A DNA stretch of 64,000 nt from Poa pratensis (taxonomy: Eukaryota > Streptophyta > Magnoliopsida > Poales > Poaceae): contig CAMZMU010000111.1 in NCBI GenBank assembly GCA_947311845.1, positions 23,907,023-23,971,022 of the forward strand. Reading direction: 5' to 3'. The position numbers and the translations under genes are program-made. Below the pieces are notes generated by a model. It was not told the origin of the DNA and did not search any database. It saw only the letters and a program-made list of their open reading frames with translations. Each line of letters begins with the position of its first letter. The stretch's first letter is position 1. Shown in pieces: positions 12,101 through 22,268 of the stretch.

Positions 12101-12791
12101 GCATCACCTTTGCTTCATTGTCACCTGCAGTAACCATCAGAGCGGTGCATAATGCATCATTTGTTTCCTGTCTATCCAAGTACCATAGTCCCTTATGCCT
12201 GACACCGACCCCAATCCTCCTTCCAGTTGACCTCTCCTCTATTATGCAATTGTATCGATCGGCAATGATTCGACAATCAATATCATCAACTAAGGAACTC
12301 ATAGACACCAAACTAACCGGAAATGATGGAGCATATAAGACCGAAGACAATGTAATTGACGGTGTGCATTTCACTGTGCCGACCCCTTTAACAGGTTGAT
12401 AAGTTCCGTCGGCTGTTTGAATGGTCTCTTTATGCATGGGTGGATGTGGAGTATATGATGCAAACTCGCTCCACCTACCTGTGACATGTGCCGACGCTCC
12501 CGAATCTAGTATCCAATTTGTAATAGAAACTTCATCTGGAGGAGCCTGATTTGAGATTCTTTTTCCGGTTTGAGCAAGATTCACAAAATTACCAAGAATC
12601 GTCGTTTTCTCACTTGGTTTTGAACTTTCTGCATTCTTGATTGATTGTCTCATTTTCTCTAGCTCCTTGGCTGAGACTTGAAGCACCTCGCTTGATTCTT
12701 TTGCCTTCACTGTTAAAGTATCCAAGTTCCTTGCTTTCATCAGCTGATGCAATTTTTCAATTAACTTCTCGACCCCTTCAATTTCTCCCAT
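9159..12791 (-). CDS. Copia pol polyprotein (PR-IN-RT-RH) without gag
   Basis: This uninterrupted 1210-residue polyprotein makes and integrates the element's cDNA. Domains in order are: a short charged N terminus (1-90); an aspartic protease with WILDSGASAH (catalytic Asp about 96); a GAG-pre-integrase HHCC region (HCRLGHMS ... CDACEYGKH); an integrase core with HSDVW, RTDNGTEY and SPQNGVAERKNR; a reverse transcriptase with ARLVARGYSQ and YVDD (about 897, near 10090-10102); and RNase H with CDADWA and STTEAEYRAMS. Copia polyproteins usually start with a capsid and a CCHC knuckle; both are absent. A 23-residue segment is tandemly repeated in the linker between integrase and reverse transcriptase. 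The start ATG at 12791 follows a leader of about 510 bp. Confidence 0.93.
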   Translation of the reverse strand: MGEIEGVEKLIEKLHQLMKARNLDTLTVKAKESSEVLQVSAKELEKMRQSIKNAESSKPSEKTTILGNFVNLAQTGKRISNQAPPDEVSITNWILDSGASAHVTGRWSEFASYTPHPPMHKETIQTADGTYQPVKGVGTVKCTPSITLSSVLYAPSFPVSLVSMSSLVDDIDCRIIADRYNCIIEERSTGRRIGVGVRHKGLWYLDRQETNDALCTALMVTAGDNEAKVMLQHCRLGHMSFDTMSKIFPEEMKKVDKAKLVCDACEYGKHTRTSYVTRGLRSTSPFVLIHSDVWTSPVVSISGMKYFVTFIDCYSRMTWIYLMKQKSEVLNCFKDFYAYIQNRFSVSIQNIRTDNGTEYVNNEFGIFLSENGILHQTSCPDTSPQNGVAERKNRHLLEVARSLMFTMNVPKFLWSEAVMTATYLINRMPSRILGMKTPHEMIFGKNEFIVPPKVFGCTCFVRDHRPSVGKLDPRAVKCIFIGYPSGQKGYKCWSPSERRTFVSMDMTFRESEPFYGEKTDLSSLFDFDSPSTNDASREGESEPLRTKEDEPSKVVGSIPSPMSEERWRKPNEEENLRVYTRRQPTSEERWRKPNEEENLRVYTRRQLQPEQQARATCEVQLQGEHHQQQKIPMVDEVDSSESEPCAIDDPLNLPIALRKEPRARAGKPPERYMFEHDIANYVSYDSLSPGYRAFIASLQSVVIPKDWKAAKQDPKWYEAMLEEMKALEKNKTWDLVSLPKGKRPVTSKWVYTVKQTPEGKIERYKARLVARGYSQTYGIDYDETFAPVAKMSTVRTLISCAANFGWQLHQLDVKNAFLHGDLQEEVYMEIPPGFHTPNTMGKVCKLKKSLYGLKQSPRAWFDRFRRAMCSMGYKQCNGDHTVFYRHLESHITILAVYVDDIVITGDDNEEISRLKVRLSKEFEVKDLGLLKYFLGIEIARSPKGIVLSQRKYVLDLLNETGMLGCRAASTPIEQNLQLCAQSGDPVDRESYQRLVGRLIYLCHTRPDISYAVSVVSRYMHDPRSGHLEAAYRILRYLKGSPGRGLWFKANGHLNVEGYCDADWASCLDDRRSTSGFCVFVGGNLVSWRSKKQPVVSRSTTEAEYRAMSVCLSEMLWMKGLLSELKLLRRGPLNLWCDNKSAINIANNPVQHDRTKHVEIDRFFIKEQGTLKLSHVTSREQIADCLTKGLGSKECLLACNKMGMIDIYHPS
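10972..11109 (-). repeat. 69-bp in-frame tandem duplication in the Copia polyprotein
   Basis: Two adjacent 69-bp copies (about 10972-11040 and 11041-11109) encode the 23-residue unit containing SEERWRKPNEEENLRVYTRR. They differ by several substitutions but not in length, so the frame is kept. The unit lies in the acidic linker between integrase and reverse transcriptase. Confidence 0.9.
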
Positions 12792-13306
12792 CTTTCACTA
12801 CTTGCAACAGTCTCTTCTGTTCCTTTGTGTTGAACGAGTTGCAGCAACACACTTTCTGCACAACTCTCTCTCCTGTGCGCTTGCCACCAAGTGTTCCTGC
12901 AGGTGGTCACACACTCTCCCCTATACAAATTTCTGCCTGCTGCCTCCCGGGCTCCTTCTCTTCTGTGCTGCAGCCAAAGCTTCACACCTCCTTGAGCACT
13001 TCTAGTGCCTCCCTGGCTGAAAGTGCGCTGGCTATTCTAGGAAGCCACACGAGCGCCTCTCCCCCTGGCTGCAACCTGCAGCTCGTTGCTCTCGCGCTGC
13101 CAGCGAAATCTCAAATTCGAACAGCACGACGTCCGCTTCCTGCTGCTCCTGCTAAGAGCCACGAGCTCACCCAGCTCTTCCCTGTCCTCTGCTCGCACAC
13201 AGCAGTAATCACCTCTGCTCTGAGCAGCCGCAGCTCCCCTTCTTCTCCTTACTTCTACCCTGCAAGCCACAAGCAGCTGCACCTCACCCAGCTGCACCTC
13301 ACCGCA

Positions 13307-13318
13307 GCTCTGATACCA
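13307..13318 (-). other. Copia primer-binding site (tRNA-iMet)
   Basis: The minus strand reads TGGTATCAGAGC directly against the 5' LTR at 13319. This is the standard complement of the 3' end of plant initiator tRNA-Met. Confidence 0.92.
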
Positions 13319-13545
13319 TGTAGTCTTTGGAGGAAAATTTCTGGATGGATAGTCCCTTGGACCACCACACCCTCTTATATATATAGCTCAACTTAGGCTT
13401 ACATCTTCACTCATACACTAGAATAGTCTAGACTCTAGTAGGACAATACTAGTAATCCACTATACTGACTCTCTCTCCAACACTCCTCTGGAATACTCTA
13501 GACTACCAGAGTAGTACTACTATTATACTAACACATACTCCAACA
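13319..13545 (-). repeat. 5' LTR of the Copia element
   Basis: This is the 227-bp partner of 8925-9151, with no difference seen. The U3 TATA-like stretch is at about 13374-13385. It is followed by the target duplication GAAAC at 13546-13550. Confidence 0.95.
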
Positions 13546-13568
13546 GAAACCCAATTGATTTTACAAAG

Positions 13569-15125
13569 GTAATTTCGTTAAAAATGTCTGATTCCGTTGC
13601 AAATTTTGATTTTACACTGCTCATTATATTCTGAGTTGCAAAGGTTAAATGGAATTGGCAGAGCTCCTGCGATGCAGTATTTCTGCGAATCTGTAACTGG
13701 ATCAAATATAATTAGATGGTTTGATAAGGACAGACAACTGGAGTGAAAAATAGTCTGCACTATTGCTGAACTCGAAGAATTATTGGCAGAGTTGTTTCCT
13801 GTACCCGGGTCAACCTTTCATACCCAGCATCTTTGATCCCTTGCAATGACAACGGAGAAACAACACACTGATCAAACCTGCAAGATGCATATCAATAACA
13901 TTCAAAAATGAAAAAGGAAAAAACTGCTAGACGCTAATGTAATCCCCAATAATGTGATGAACACGAAAAGGCTAGCCGGCAGTGTCATAAACTACAAGTC
14001 ATTTGACACCATTCCAACTGATAGTCATAACTCATAAAGCTGGGCAACAATAATAACTAAAAAATTATTAATCACGCAAGAGGTATACTGTATGGTACAT
14101 GGTTTGTATAGTTTTGAAAATAAACCAGCCATAAATCACATGTTCTAGGTCAAGAAAAGAGAGATTCCTACTAAACAGTTCTCAAATTCAGTTTGGCAAA
14201 ACACAAAACTTTGCAAATGATCAGGATATACTGTGGAAGTTTATTCTCACAAGAGAGTAAAAAAAAAGTCTCTTTGTGTGTTTTTCTCTCTAAATCTACC
14301 TTTTTAGTTCATTTATAATGTTCGTAGTGGTGATTTGTCTAACAATGTCTCTTCTTGTCCATTATTCAGTTCCACAGCGAAATAAGGTCATTGCACTTGT
14401 AATCTTCTGAATAGCTGTCAGAATCTGCCAAATTTGTACATGAAAAAGGATCGTCTGCCGATATGATTATTAAACAACAGAGCTCTTCAACTTTGCGAGA
14501 GGGTGCTTCCTTACGTTGTAAGTGTTCTCTCCTGTTCTTTAACAGTATATATTTGGATTTGATGCCGCACATCCTTGAATTCTTAAATCCTCTTCTTCAT
14601 ACTGGGCATTCTGCAAAGATGTAAGAGGGCAAGTTGTATTTAGACCTCCTCTTCTCCATACTGGGATAGTAATGTACATGCGGGGAGCAGCTTCTTAGAG
14701 GATTTTTCTTCCAGTTTAGTTTTTTCTTCTTCTGGTACTGCTGAACCAGTGATGATCAGAACTTGTTTTTCACAGTAGAGATGATAAATCTTGTACTGGT
14801 TGCTGGGCGATGCTCTGTGAGCAAATGTCTTTATAGCACAAGTATATTCCGAGGATCCCGCGTACAGCTCTACTGCTCAGTCCCCTTGCATATTCTGGTT
14901 CACTCTTATTTGTGTCATTTTCTGTTATCTGGCCAGTTTTCATTCATGAATTTTATCTTAACATTTCATTCATTCCGTTTTCTACACGAACATACTTGAT
15001 CAATATCCTGTTGAATAGTAACTTCAACAACATTCAAAAGAACTGGTCTTACTTCCAAAAACGCACTAAAAGCATCATTAACCATTACCGGGATTTTTCT
15101 TATATGTATGTTCTCTGAAATGCAG
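13569..15125 (+). other. Non-coding spacer between two gene relics
   Basis: AT-rich DNA starting with the splice donor (gtaatt) of the last nudix relic exon and ending in the acceptor (tgcag) of the first MAP kinase exon. I looked for the remaining nudix exon and for upstream MAP kinase exons (activation loop, HRD) and found neither. No repeat structure was recognised. Confidence 0.5.
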
Positions 15126-16425
15126 TATACGCCTGCCATTGACATTTGGAGTATTGGGTGCATTTTTGCTGAGGTGCTGACAGGAAAGCGAAAGCTCTGT
15201 TTCCTAGTAAAAATGTTGTCCATCAAGTTAGACTTAATGACTGATCTTCTAGGCACACCTTCATGGATACAATTTCTCGGGTATGATACTAAATTCGTGT
15301 AATACTATGTCTTTGCTTTATCTGGTGAACGTTTTCAGTGACCACAAGATTCATTTTTATTGTTTTTGTTCCTTTCCAGGTACGGAATGAAAAAGCACGA
15401 AGGTACTTGAGCAGTATCAGAAAGAAAGACCCAGTTCCATTTTCTCAGAAATTTTCCTATGGGACTAAAACTCTTGGAAAAGCTGTTAGCATTTGATCCG
15501 AAAGACCATCCAACTACAGAAGAGGTAGTAATTTGGTGCTATTTTATCCTTCTGATGTCTCCTTTTTTCTCTTTCGGGCCATGCTTGTGATGCTGCTTGT
15601 AGCACTAGTATTGTTATACTTGTATATAGTTCTTTGTCATGTTTCCTTCAATGTATATATTTTTCCAGGCATTGACTGATCCATACTTTAGAGGCCTTTC
15701 CAAGCCTGAGAGAGAACCATCCTGTCAGCCAATCAGAAAATTGGAGTTTGACTTTGAGCACAGGAAAATGTCAAAGGATGGTGTATAGGGAGCTGATATT
15801 CCAGGAGATATTAGAATATCATCCGCAATTATGGAAGGACTACAGAGATGGCACAGAGAGGACAACCTTTCTCTACCCAGGTTTTACGTTTTTCTTATGG
15901 TTTTATTCCCTCATTTCTGTTCATTGTGTTAAACTGTCAACTCGTACTGACCGCAATAATTCTGGTTATGCTTGTCAGCGCTTTGGACCAATTTAAGAAG
16001 CAGTTTTCTCATCTTGAAGAAAGATGGTACTGGCCCTGTTCCAGCTGAGAGAAAACATGCATCCCTACCTAGGTAACATTGCTCATATTCTGGTCTTTTG
16101 TTCATTTTTTATATGTGACTCAGGTTGTCAAATTGTTGGGTCCTGTGTAATACTTCAACTCTCTGTTCTGAAGTCAAAGTGAGAGTTGATTAGTATGCGT
16201 TCAGAATGTTGATACTTGTGACCCACTTAATTGTTTTACATATGAAGGTAATCTTATGTTATTGCTAATCTACAACTTCATTTTGTAGGTCCACTATTGT
16301 TCACTCAACTCCTATCCCTGCCAAGGCACAACCTACCGTGCCCTCATCGAAGGGTGGACCAATCTCTAACGAGACATGAAGGTATCCTGGAAATGTTCCC
16401 AGTGCTGCAAACACGGCACAAGCAG
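15126..16425 (+). pseudogene. TDY-class MAP kinase relic, 3' part only
   Basis: Five exons with preserved introns match the C-terminal half of a plant TDY-type mitogen-activated protein kinase. Exon 1 (15126-15280) contains YTPAIDIWSIGCIFAEVLTG, kinase subdomain IX. The others are 15380-15524 (VRNEKARRYLSS), 15669-15881 (YFRGLSK, REPSCQPI, ILEYHPQL), 15979-16072 (ALDQFKKQFSHLEE) and 16289-16425 (STIVHSTPIPAKAQPTVPSS). The last is typical of the extended C-terminal tail. Splice sites are largely intact. The coding sequence is broken by small indels in exon 1 (the segment after VLTG and a lost T near 15263), by a shift in exon 2 after QKF, and by stops in exons 3 to 5. Upstream catalytic exons are missing, so it is non-functional. 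Confidence 0.85.
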
Positions 16426-17536
16426 GTGCGCTTGTGTCAACTTACTATACACGTTTTATTGATATGGTACTTATTCAACACCTTATCATTACATTTTCCT
16501 TTTGAAATCGCAAACATAACTAATTATTTGAATTATAGTTGCCTATTTTTTTGGGCAAAGTTTAAGATTTCGTATTTGCTATCATGTAACGCACCACCCC
16601 CTAGGTTGGGAATAGAGATTGCCCTCTGGAAGTTGGTGATAAGTTAAGCCACACTTATAAGCGTATGATGTTATAGAGTAGTGACATGGGCCTAAACATC
16701 CAGTCCAACCTAGATTTTCTAAAATAATATAATTATAACGGTTAGATGTAAATTATGTGTGTAGATTTATCCATATTTTTGTGTGCCTTACTTGTTGGTG
16801 GATTCTAATATGGTGTATTGTATAAAAATATTATGGTCAATGTTATGCTTAATTGTTGGGTCATTAATTGAAAGCAGGGGTTAAAGTTTGCCAAAAGAAA
16901 TGAAAAAGATTATCAGCTTATTTTTTGGGGGAGATTATTAATTTGGAGTATATCCCCACACAGTCTTGTTTGCATCGAAAGTGTGCTCTCACTTTGGAGA
17001 AGAATACACCAACCATTTTTGCAGTAGGCCTAGCTTATCTCAGCAGTTTTGTTTGTGCCTCATTCCCCTAATAGGCTACTCATCATCCAAAACACTTTCC
17101 TGTATTTCTCTTAGTGTGTCACTCCTGAACCGGAAATGCATTTGTACGTGCACACATGGTTACATGATCTATCCCCACCACCCAATAAAGTTCCTTTGAG
17201 ATTCAGAAAACGTGCAGCCGAAACAACTGCTTGTAATGCATTTTTCTTCATTTCTGAAAAAAATTAGGGCTCTTGATTGGACAACACAGATGAGACATAA
17301 ATCTGGCAGGAGGCACACGTGGAGCCATGCACAGTAGTCATATGCTTTTTCCCTTGTTTTCGCGGAACCATACCCATGTACAGTAATCATATCCTCCCAA
17401 ACACTTTACTTCACGGTTCCAACAGTGAAAATGCCCATTACTTCTGTTACTTTAAGTCTTCTAGGTGTGTTGAGTAACTATCATTTTTTTGAATACTCTT
17501 GTGATTAGTAAATTGTGCCCCGATCGTAATAGTATT
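16426..17536. other. AT-rich spacer, nothing recognised
   Basis: It starts in the intron after the last MAP kinase relic exon. No ORF, LTR end or TIR pair could be supported. The right border is set by the start of the tandem array. Confidence 0.4.
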
Positions 17537-20500
17537 GAAATGGTAGACAGATGAATAATGGGCCATCATTTTTCTGCCACAAAATCCACTCATAGAAGCC
17601 ACCACCACGACCTTTCTCCTCCTAGCGGTTTTCGTATCTTTCGCCTTTCTCTTCCAGCATCCTTTCTCCCAGCCTTCCCTGTCGCAATCCCCTTGCCCCA
17701 GCGGCAGCGTAGCAGGCCTCTTCCGGTTTTCACCCCTTTCCCATGCACTCTTTGTTGTCTGGCCTGGCTACGGCTTGCTCACTACGCCGATTTCGATCTC
17801 GCATCCTGCATTTCCTTGCTGGGTGTCGCTGGCCCTAGCGACAGGTAGCACCGTGCTCGCAAGTGCTCTGTGTCTTGTGCGTCAGACGCGGTGGTGCCGA
17901 CTGCACGTGCGAGTGGCACTCCTGCATAGGATGGCGGATGACGCCTTCGGGTCCTTGGTGGTTTTCCCTGAGTAAAAGTCCATTCTAAACCTTTCAAGGC
18001 ATGGAGGATAGTGAAATCAAATCTTTAACTTTAAATGTCTAAAGTTGGCACACGGAACTTACTAATCCCGATCTATCCCAAACTATCAACCTTTTTCCTA
18101 GTAAGAAAAAAATCACCCCAAATTAGTCGACTAGTCTCACAGACATACATGGCCCACCTGTCATATTCATCTTTCTTCTCTTTTCCGGTTGGGCATTCTT
18201 TCCCTTGCTACGACTTGCTTAGTACGTCGGCCTCGATCTCACATCTTGCACCCTTGCTGGGCGCCGCTGGCCCTAGCGACAGGTAGCACCGTGCTCGCAG
18301 GTGCTATGTGTCCTGTGCGTCAGACGCGGTAGTGCCGACTGCACGTGCGGCTATGGTGGCACTCTTGCATAGGGTGGCAGATGACGCCTTCGGGTGCTGC
18401 GATTTTCCCTAAGTAAAAGTCCATTCTAGACACCGAACTTGCTAATCAAACCTTGAACTTTAAATATCTGAACTTGGCACATCGAACTTGCTAATCCCGT
18501 TCTGTCCTAAACTCTTAACCTTTCTCCAAGTAAGAAAAAAAAATCCCAAATGGGATAGTCGACTACTCTCACATGCCCACCTGTCATATTCATCTTCCTT
18601 CATATGCATCTTCTTTTACTTTTCCGGATGGGAATTCTTTCCCTAGCCATGGCTTGCTCAGTACGTTGGCCGTGATTTCGCATCCTACATTCCTTTGTTG
18701 GGCGGCGCTGGCCCTATGCGTCAGACGCGGCGGAGCCGACTGCATGTGCGGCTATGGTGGGGCTCCTACGTAGGGTGGTGGATGACGCCTTCATGTGGTG
18801 GGTTTCCCTGAGTAAAAGTCCATTATGAACTTCAACTGTGTAATCGAACCTTGAAGTATTGAAATGGTAGGTAGATGAATAATGGGCCATCATTTTTCTG
18901 CCACAAAATCCACTCATAGAAGACACCACCACGACCACCACCCAACATCCTTCACCACCTTTCTCCTCCTAGCGGTTTTGGTATTTTCTCTTCCATCCTT
19001 TTTCCCAGCCTTCCCTGTCGCAATCCCCTTGCCCCAGCGGCAGCGTAGCGGGCCTCTTACGGTTTTCACCTCCCATGCACTCTTTGTTGGTCTGGCTGGC
19101 CTGGCTACGGCTTGCTCACTGCGACGACCTCACATCCAGCATTTCCTTGCTAGACAGGTAGCACCGTGCTCGCATGTGCTCTGTGTCTTGTGCGTCAGAC
19201 GCGGTGGTGCCAACTGCACATGCGGCTATGGTGGCACTCCTGCATATATAGGATGGCGGATGACGCCTTCGGGTCCTGCGGTTTCCCTGAGTAAAAGTCC
19301 ATTCTAAACCTTTCAACTCATGGAGGATAGTGAAATCAAATATTTAATATTAAATGTCTAAAGTTGGCACACGGAACTTACTAATCCCGATCTATCCCAA
19401 ATTCTCGACCTTTTTCCTAGTAAGAAAACATATAAACCCAAAATGGGATAGTCAACTACTCCCGTATTCATCTTCCTTCTCTTATAATCCCAGTCTCTGC
19501 TCCTTACTGGTCTGATTGGGCGTTCTTGCTCTCGCTACGGCTTGCTCACTGGCCCTAGTGACAGGCAGTACCGTGCTCGTAGGCGCTCTGTGTCCTGTGC
19601 GTCAGACGCGTGGTGCCGCCGACTGACCGTGCGACTATGTTGGCGCTTCTGCGTTTGACGCCTTCGAGTGCTAGGGTTTTCCCCTGAAACTTTAATGAAA
19701 TCGAAGTTAGAACACGGAACTTACTAATCCTGATCTACCCCAAACACTTGAACTTTTTTCTAGTAAGGAAAAACATCCCAAATGGGATAGTTGACTACTC
19801 TCGTTGACATACATGACCCACATGTCATATTGATTTTCCTTCTCTTCTAACCCCGGTCTCTGTCCCTTACTGGTCTGGCTTGACGTTCTTGCACTGGCTA
19901 CAACTTGCTCGGTACGCCGGCCACAATTTTGGATTCTGCCTTCCTTGCTGGGAAATTCTAGACCTAGCGACAGGCAGCAACATGTTTGCAGGTGCGTTGT
20001 GTCTTATGCGTCAGCCGTAGTGGATCTGACTACCCGTGTGGCTATAGTGCTGCTCCTGCATAGGGTGGTAGATGACGCCTTTGTGTGCTTGGGCTTCCCC
20101 TAAGCAAAAGTCCATTTTGAACCTTTAAGTATTCAAGTCATACAGGAGTGAAATCAAACTTTGAACTATAAATCACTGAATTTGGCACACCAAACTAACC
20201 CGATCTATCCCAAACTCTCGACCTTTTTCCTAGTAAGAATGCATCCCAAATGGGATAGTCAATTATTCTCACCGACATACATGGCCCACCTGTCATATTC
20301 GTTTCTCGTCTAACCCCAGTATCGGCTCCTTACTAGTCTGACTGGGCGTTCTTGCCCTGGCTATAGCTTGCTTAGTACGTCGGCAACGATCTTGCATCCT
20401 ACATTCCCTTGTTGGGCACCATTGGCCCTAGCTATAGGCAGCAGTGTGCTCGCAGGCGCTCTGTATCGTGTGCGTCAGACGCGGGGGTGTCGACCGCCTG

Positions 20501-21090
20501 TACGTATATGGTGGCGCTCCCGCGAAGGGTTTCCTTGAAGCAAAAGTCTATTTTGAACCATCAAACTTTGAACTGTAAATCACTAAAGTTGGCACACCGA
20601 ACTAACCTGATCGATCCCAAACTCTCAACCTTTTTCCTAGTAAGAAAAAATACATTCCAAATGGGATAATCAACTAATCTCGCGACATACATGGCCCACT
20701 TCCTTCTCGTCTGACCCTAGGCTCGGCTCCTTACTGGTCCGACAGGGCATTCTTGCCCTGACTATGGTTTGCTCAGTACGTCGGCCACACTAATCAACTA
20801 CTCTCACCGACATACATGGCCCACTTCTCATCTGACCCTAGGCTCGGCTCCTTACTGGTCCGACTGGGCATTCTTGCCCTGGCTATGGTTTGCTCAGTAC
20901 GTCGGCCACGATCTTGCATTCTGCATTCCCTTGTTGGGCGCCACTGGCCCTAGCTACATGCATCAGTGTGCTCACAGGCGCTCTGTGTCATGTGTGTCAG
21001 ACGCGGTGGTGTTGACTGCCTGTACCTATATGGTGGCACTCCTGCGTAGGGTGGCCGATGGCGCATTCGGGTGTTGGGGTTTCCTTGAGT
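17537..21090 (+). repeat. Degenerate tandem array, about 8 units of 400-520 bp
   Basis: A marker, GTCAGACGCG or a variant, recurs near 17881, 18318, 18718, 19194, 19601, 20008, 20473 and 20996, giving spacings of about 400-520 bp. Each unit also contains GCTGGCCCTAGCGACAGG-like, GGTGGCACTCCTGCATAGGG-like and GTAAAAGTCCATT-like blocks and a CCCAAATGGGATAGTC-like block. A longer unit with a GAATAATGGGCCATCATTTT start occurs at 17551 and again near 18871, implying an additional higher-order duplication. There is no ORF beyond chance. The array ends where a CACTA terminus interrupts the next unit at 21091. Confidence 0.8.
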
Positions 21091-21116
21091 CACTAGTAGG
21101 AAACTGTCTTTCTGTG

Positions 21117-21460
21117 GATTCACTATCTGTGGCGCACCAAGCTGACCATGCGCCACAAAAAAAATTCTGTGGCGCACCATGCTAAATGCGCCACAGTACG
21201 TGCATGCGTGCGCCACAGAAACATGGTGGGTCCCGCCTCCACAAATATCTGGTGACATTTTTGTGGCGCATTGAGCTGGATGCGCCACAGAAAGCAACAT
21301 TTCTGTGGCGCATCCAACCAGATGCGCCACAAAAATGCGGTGGGGCCCCCTCCAATGATTGCATTGGTGTTTTATCTGTGGCGCATGTAGCATGGTGGGT
21401 CACAGAAAATATGGTGCGGCCCCACCAATAATTGAAGGGGCAACATTCTGTGGCGCATGC
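21117..21460. repeat. CACTA-3 subterminal inverted repeats
   Basis: About ten copies of TCTGTGGCGCA or its reverse complement TGCGCCACAGA are arranged as adjacent inverted pairs (for example 21242-21290 and 21302-21334). Subterminal motifs of about 12 bp bind transposase in En/Spm elements. That role here is inference. Confidence 0.75.
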
Positions 21461-22268
21461 AGCACCATGCTGCATGCGGTGAGACATGGATCTACATGGA
21501 TGATGGACATGCATATGCATGTTTTGTGGCGCCGGCGATGTGTGTATGGCCGAATGTGTGTCGTGGTTGTTTGTGTTCCGACCATGGTGTCGTGTATGTG
21601 GATGTTGCCGGCAACATGATTTGTGAAATGTCTGCAGGTAGCCATGAGGCCCTTGAGTTTGCCGGAACGTCGATTAACTTCCGTTCCGGCAAATTCGGGT
21701 ACTCCATATGTCCTACTTTTATGAGCTAATTTTTTTAAATAATATACGAAATTTATTTAATTCTGGAAATATTACGCAATTTTTTTTTTCAAAAATATTA
21801 TCCAATCGGTCTCGTGGAAGCCAACAGGGACTACTCGTCGTAGCTGAAGCCGACTAGACGCCTGTCGTCTTTGTCGAAGACGACAGGGACGACAGGGCAG
21901 TCGTCCCTGGATGCATGCACTAATCGGCATCGGCGAGGACGACAAGCCCTAATCGGTTAGCCCTACTCGGCTTAGGCGAAGACGAGTAGAGCCTGCATTT
22001 TTTATTTTGTTGACTAAATTTGTTTCGCGGTTAATTGTTCCCGCCCTTCTTCTACCCCGTCTTTTTCTCCTGCCCTTCTTCTCCCACCATATTTCTCCCG
22101 CCCTTCTTCTTCTCTCCCGCCTTTTTTCTCCCGCCATTTTCCTCCCGCTCTTCTTCTCCCGCCATTTTTCTCCCGCTCTTTTTCTCTCGGGTGAGCCTAT
22201 ATATACCCCAACAGATTTTGTGATGGAGGCGTGTGGTGCGCGGTTATTTCCTTAGTCGCATAGGAACG

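Larger units (their letters stand above)
8925..13545 (-). mobile_element. Ty1/copia LTR retrotransposon, recent, gag-less
   Basis: This is a complete minus-strand element of 4621 bp with 227-bp LTRs (8925-9151 and 13319-13545). The LTRs are identical as far as I can read. The 5-bp target duplication GAAAC lies at 8920-8924 and 13546-13550. The LTRs end TG...CA. The primer-binding site is an initiator-tRNA-Met match directly against the 5' LTR. The PPT adjoins the 3' LTR. The single ORF (9159-12791) contains protease, integrase, reverse transcriptase and RNase H in Copia order, but no capsid domain or CCHC knuckle. Identical LTRs imply a recent insertion. Confidence 0.95.
8832..13551. mobile_element. 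Short retro-insertion flanked by a 12-bp target duplication (hosts the Copia)
   Basis: The 12-mer CAATTGATTTTA occurs at 8820-8831 and again at 13552-13563, inside the same nudix exon. Once the Copia element and one GAAAC copy are discounted, about 94 bp remain between the copies. This segment begins GGCATAGCCGGTCCCAAGCC. A target duplication this long and a short, TIR-less insert point to LINE machinery: a SINE or a severely 5'-truncated LINE. There is no clear poly(A) tail, so the class is an inference. Confidence 0.6.
7759..13568 (+). pseudogene. Nudix hydrolase 3 / dipeptidyl-peptidase III-like relic, split by retroelements
   Basis: Five consecutive exons of a plant nudix hydrolase 3-type gene (C-terminal M49 dipeptidyl-peptidase III domain) can be followed with intron borders. 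They are 7759-7859 (NLPNDERIV), 8035-8201, 8325 to about 8402 (ELQEFHSALEEAKADIVGLW), 8554-8647 and 8746-8831, resuming at 13564-13568 (FTK, then gtaatt). Exon 2 encodes HECCHGIGPH, the M49 zinc-binding signature. It is a pseudogene. Exon 2 has a one-base loss near 8057. Exon 4 is shifted. The donor after exon 3 is degraded. The N-terminal nudix domain and the C-terminal end are absent. The last exon is cut by a short retro-insertion and a Copia element. Confidence 0.8.

Noticed and set aside
15126..16425. Functional MAP kinase gene
   Set aside because: No upstream catalytic exons exist, and indels or stops affect most of the remaining exons.
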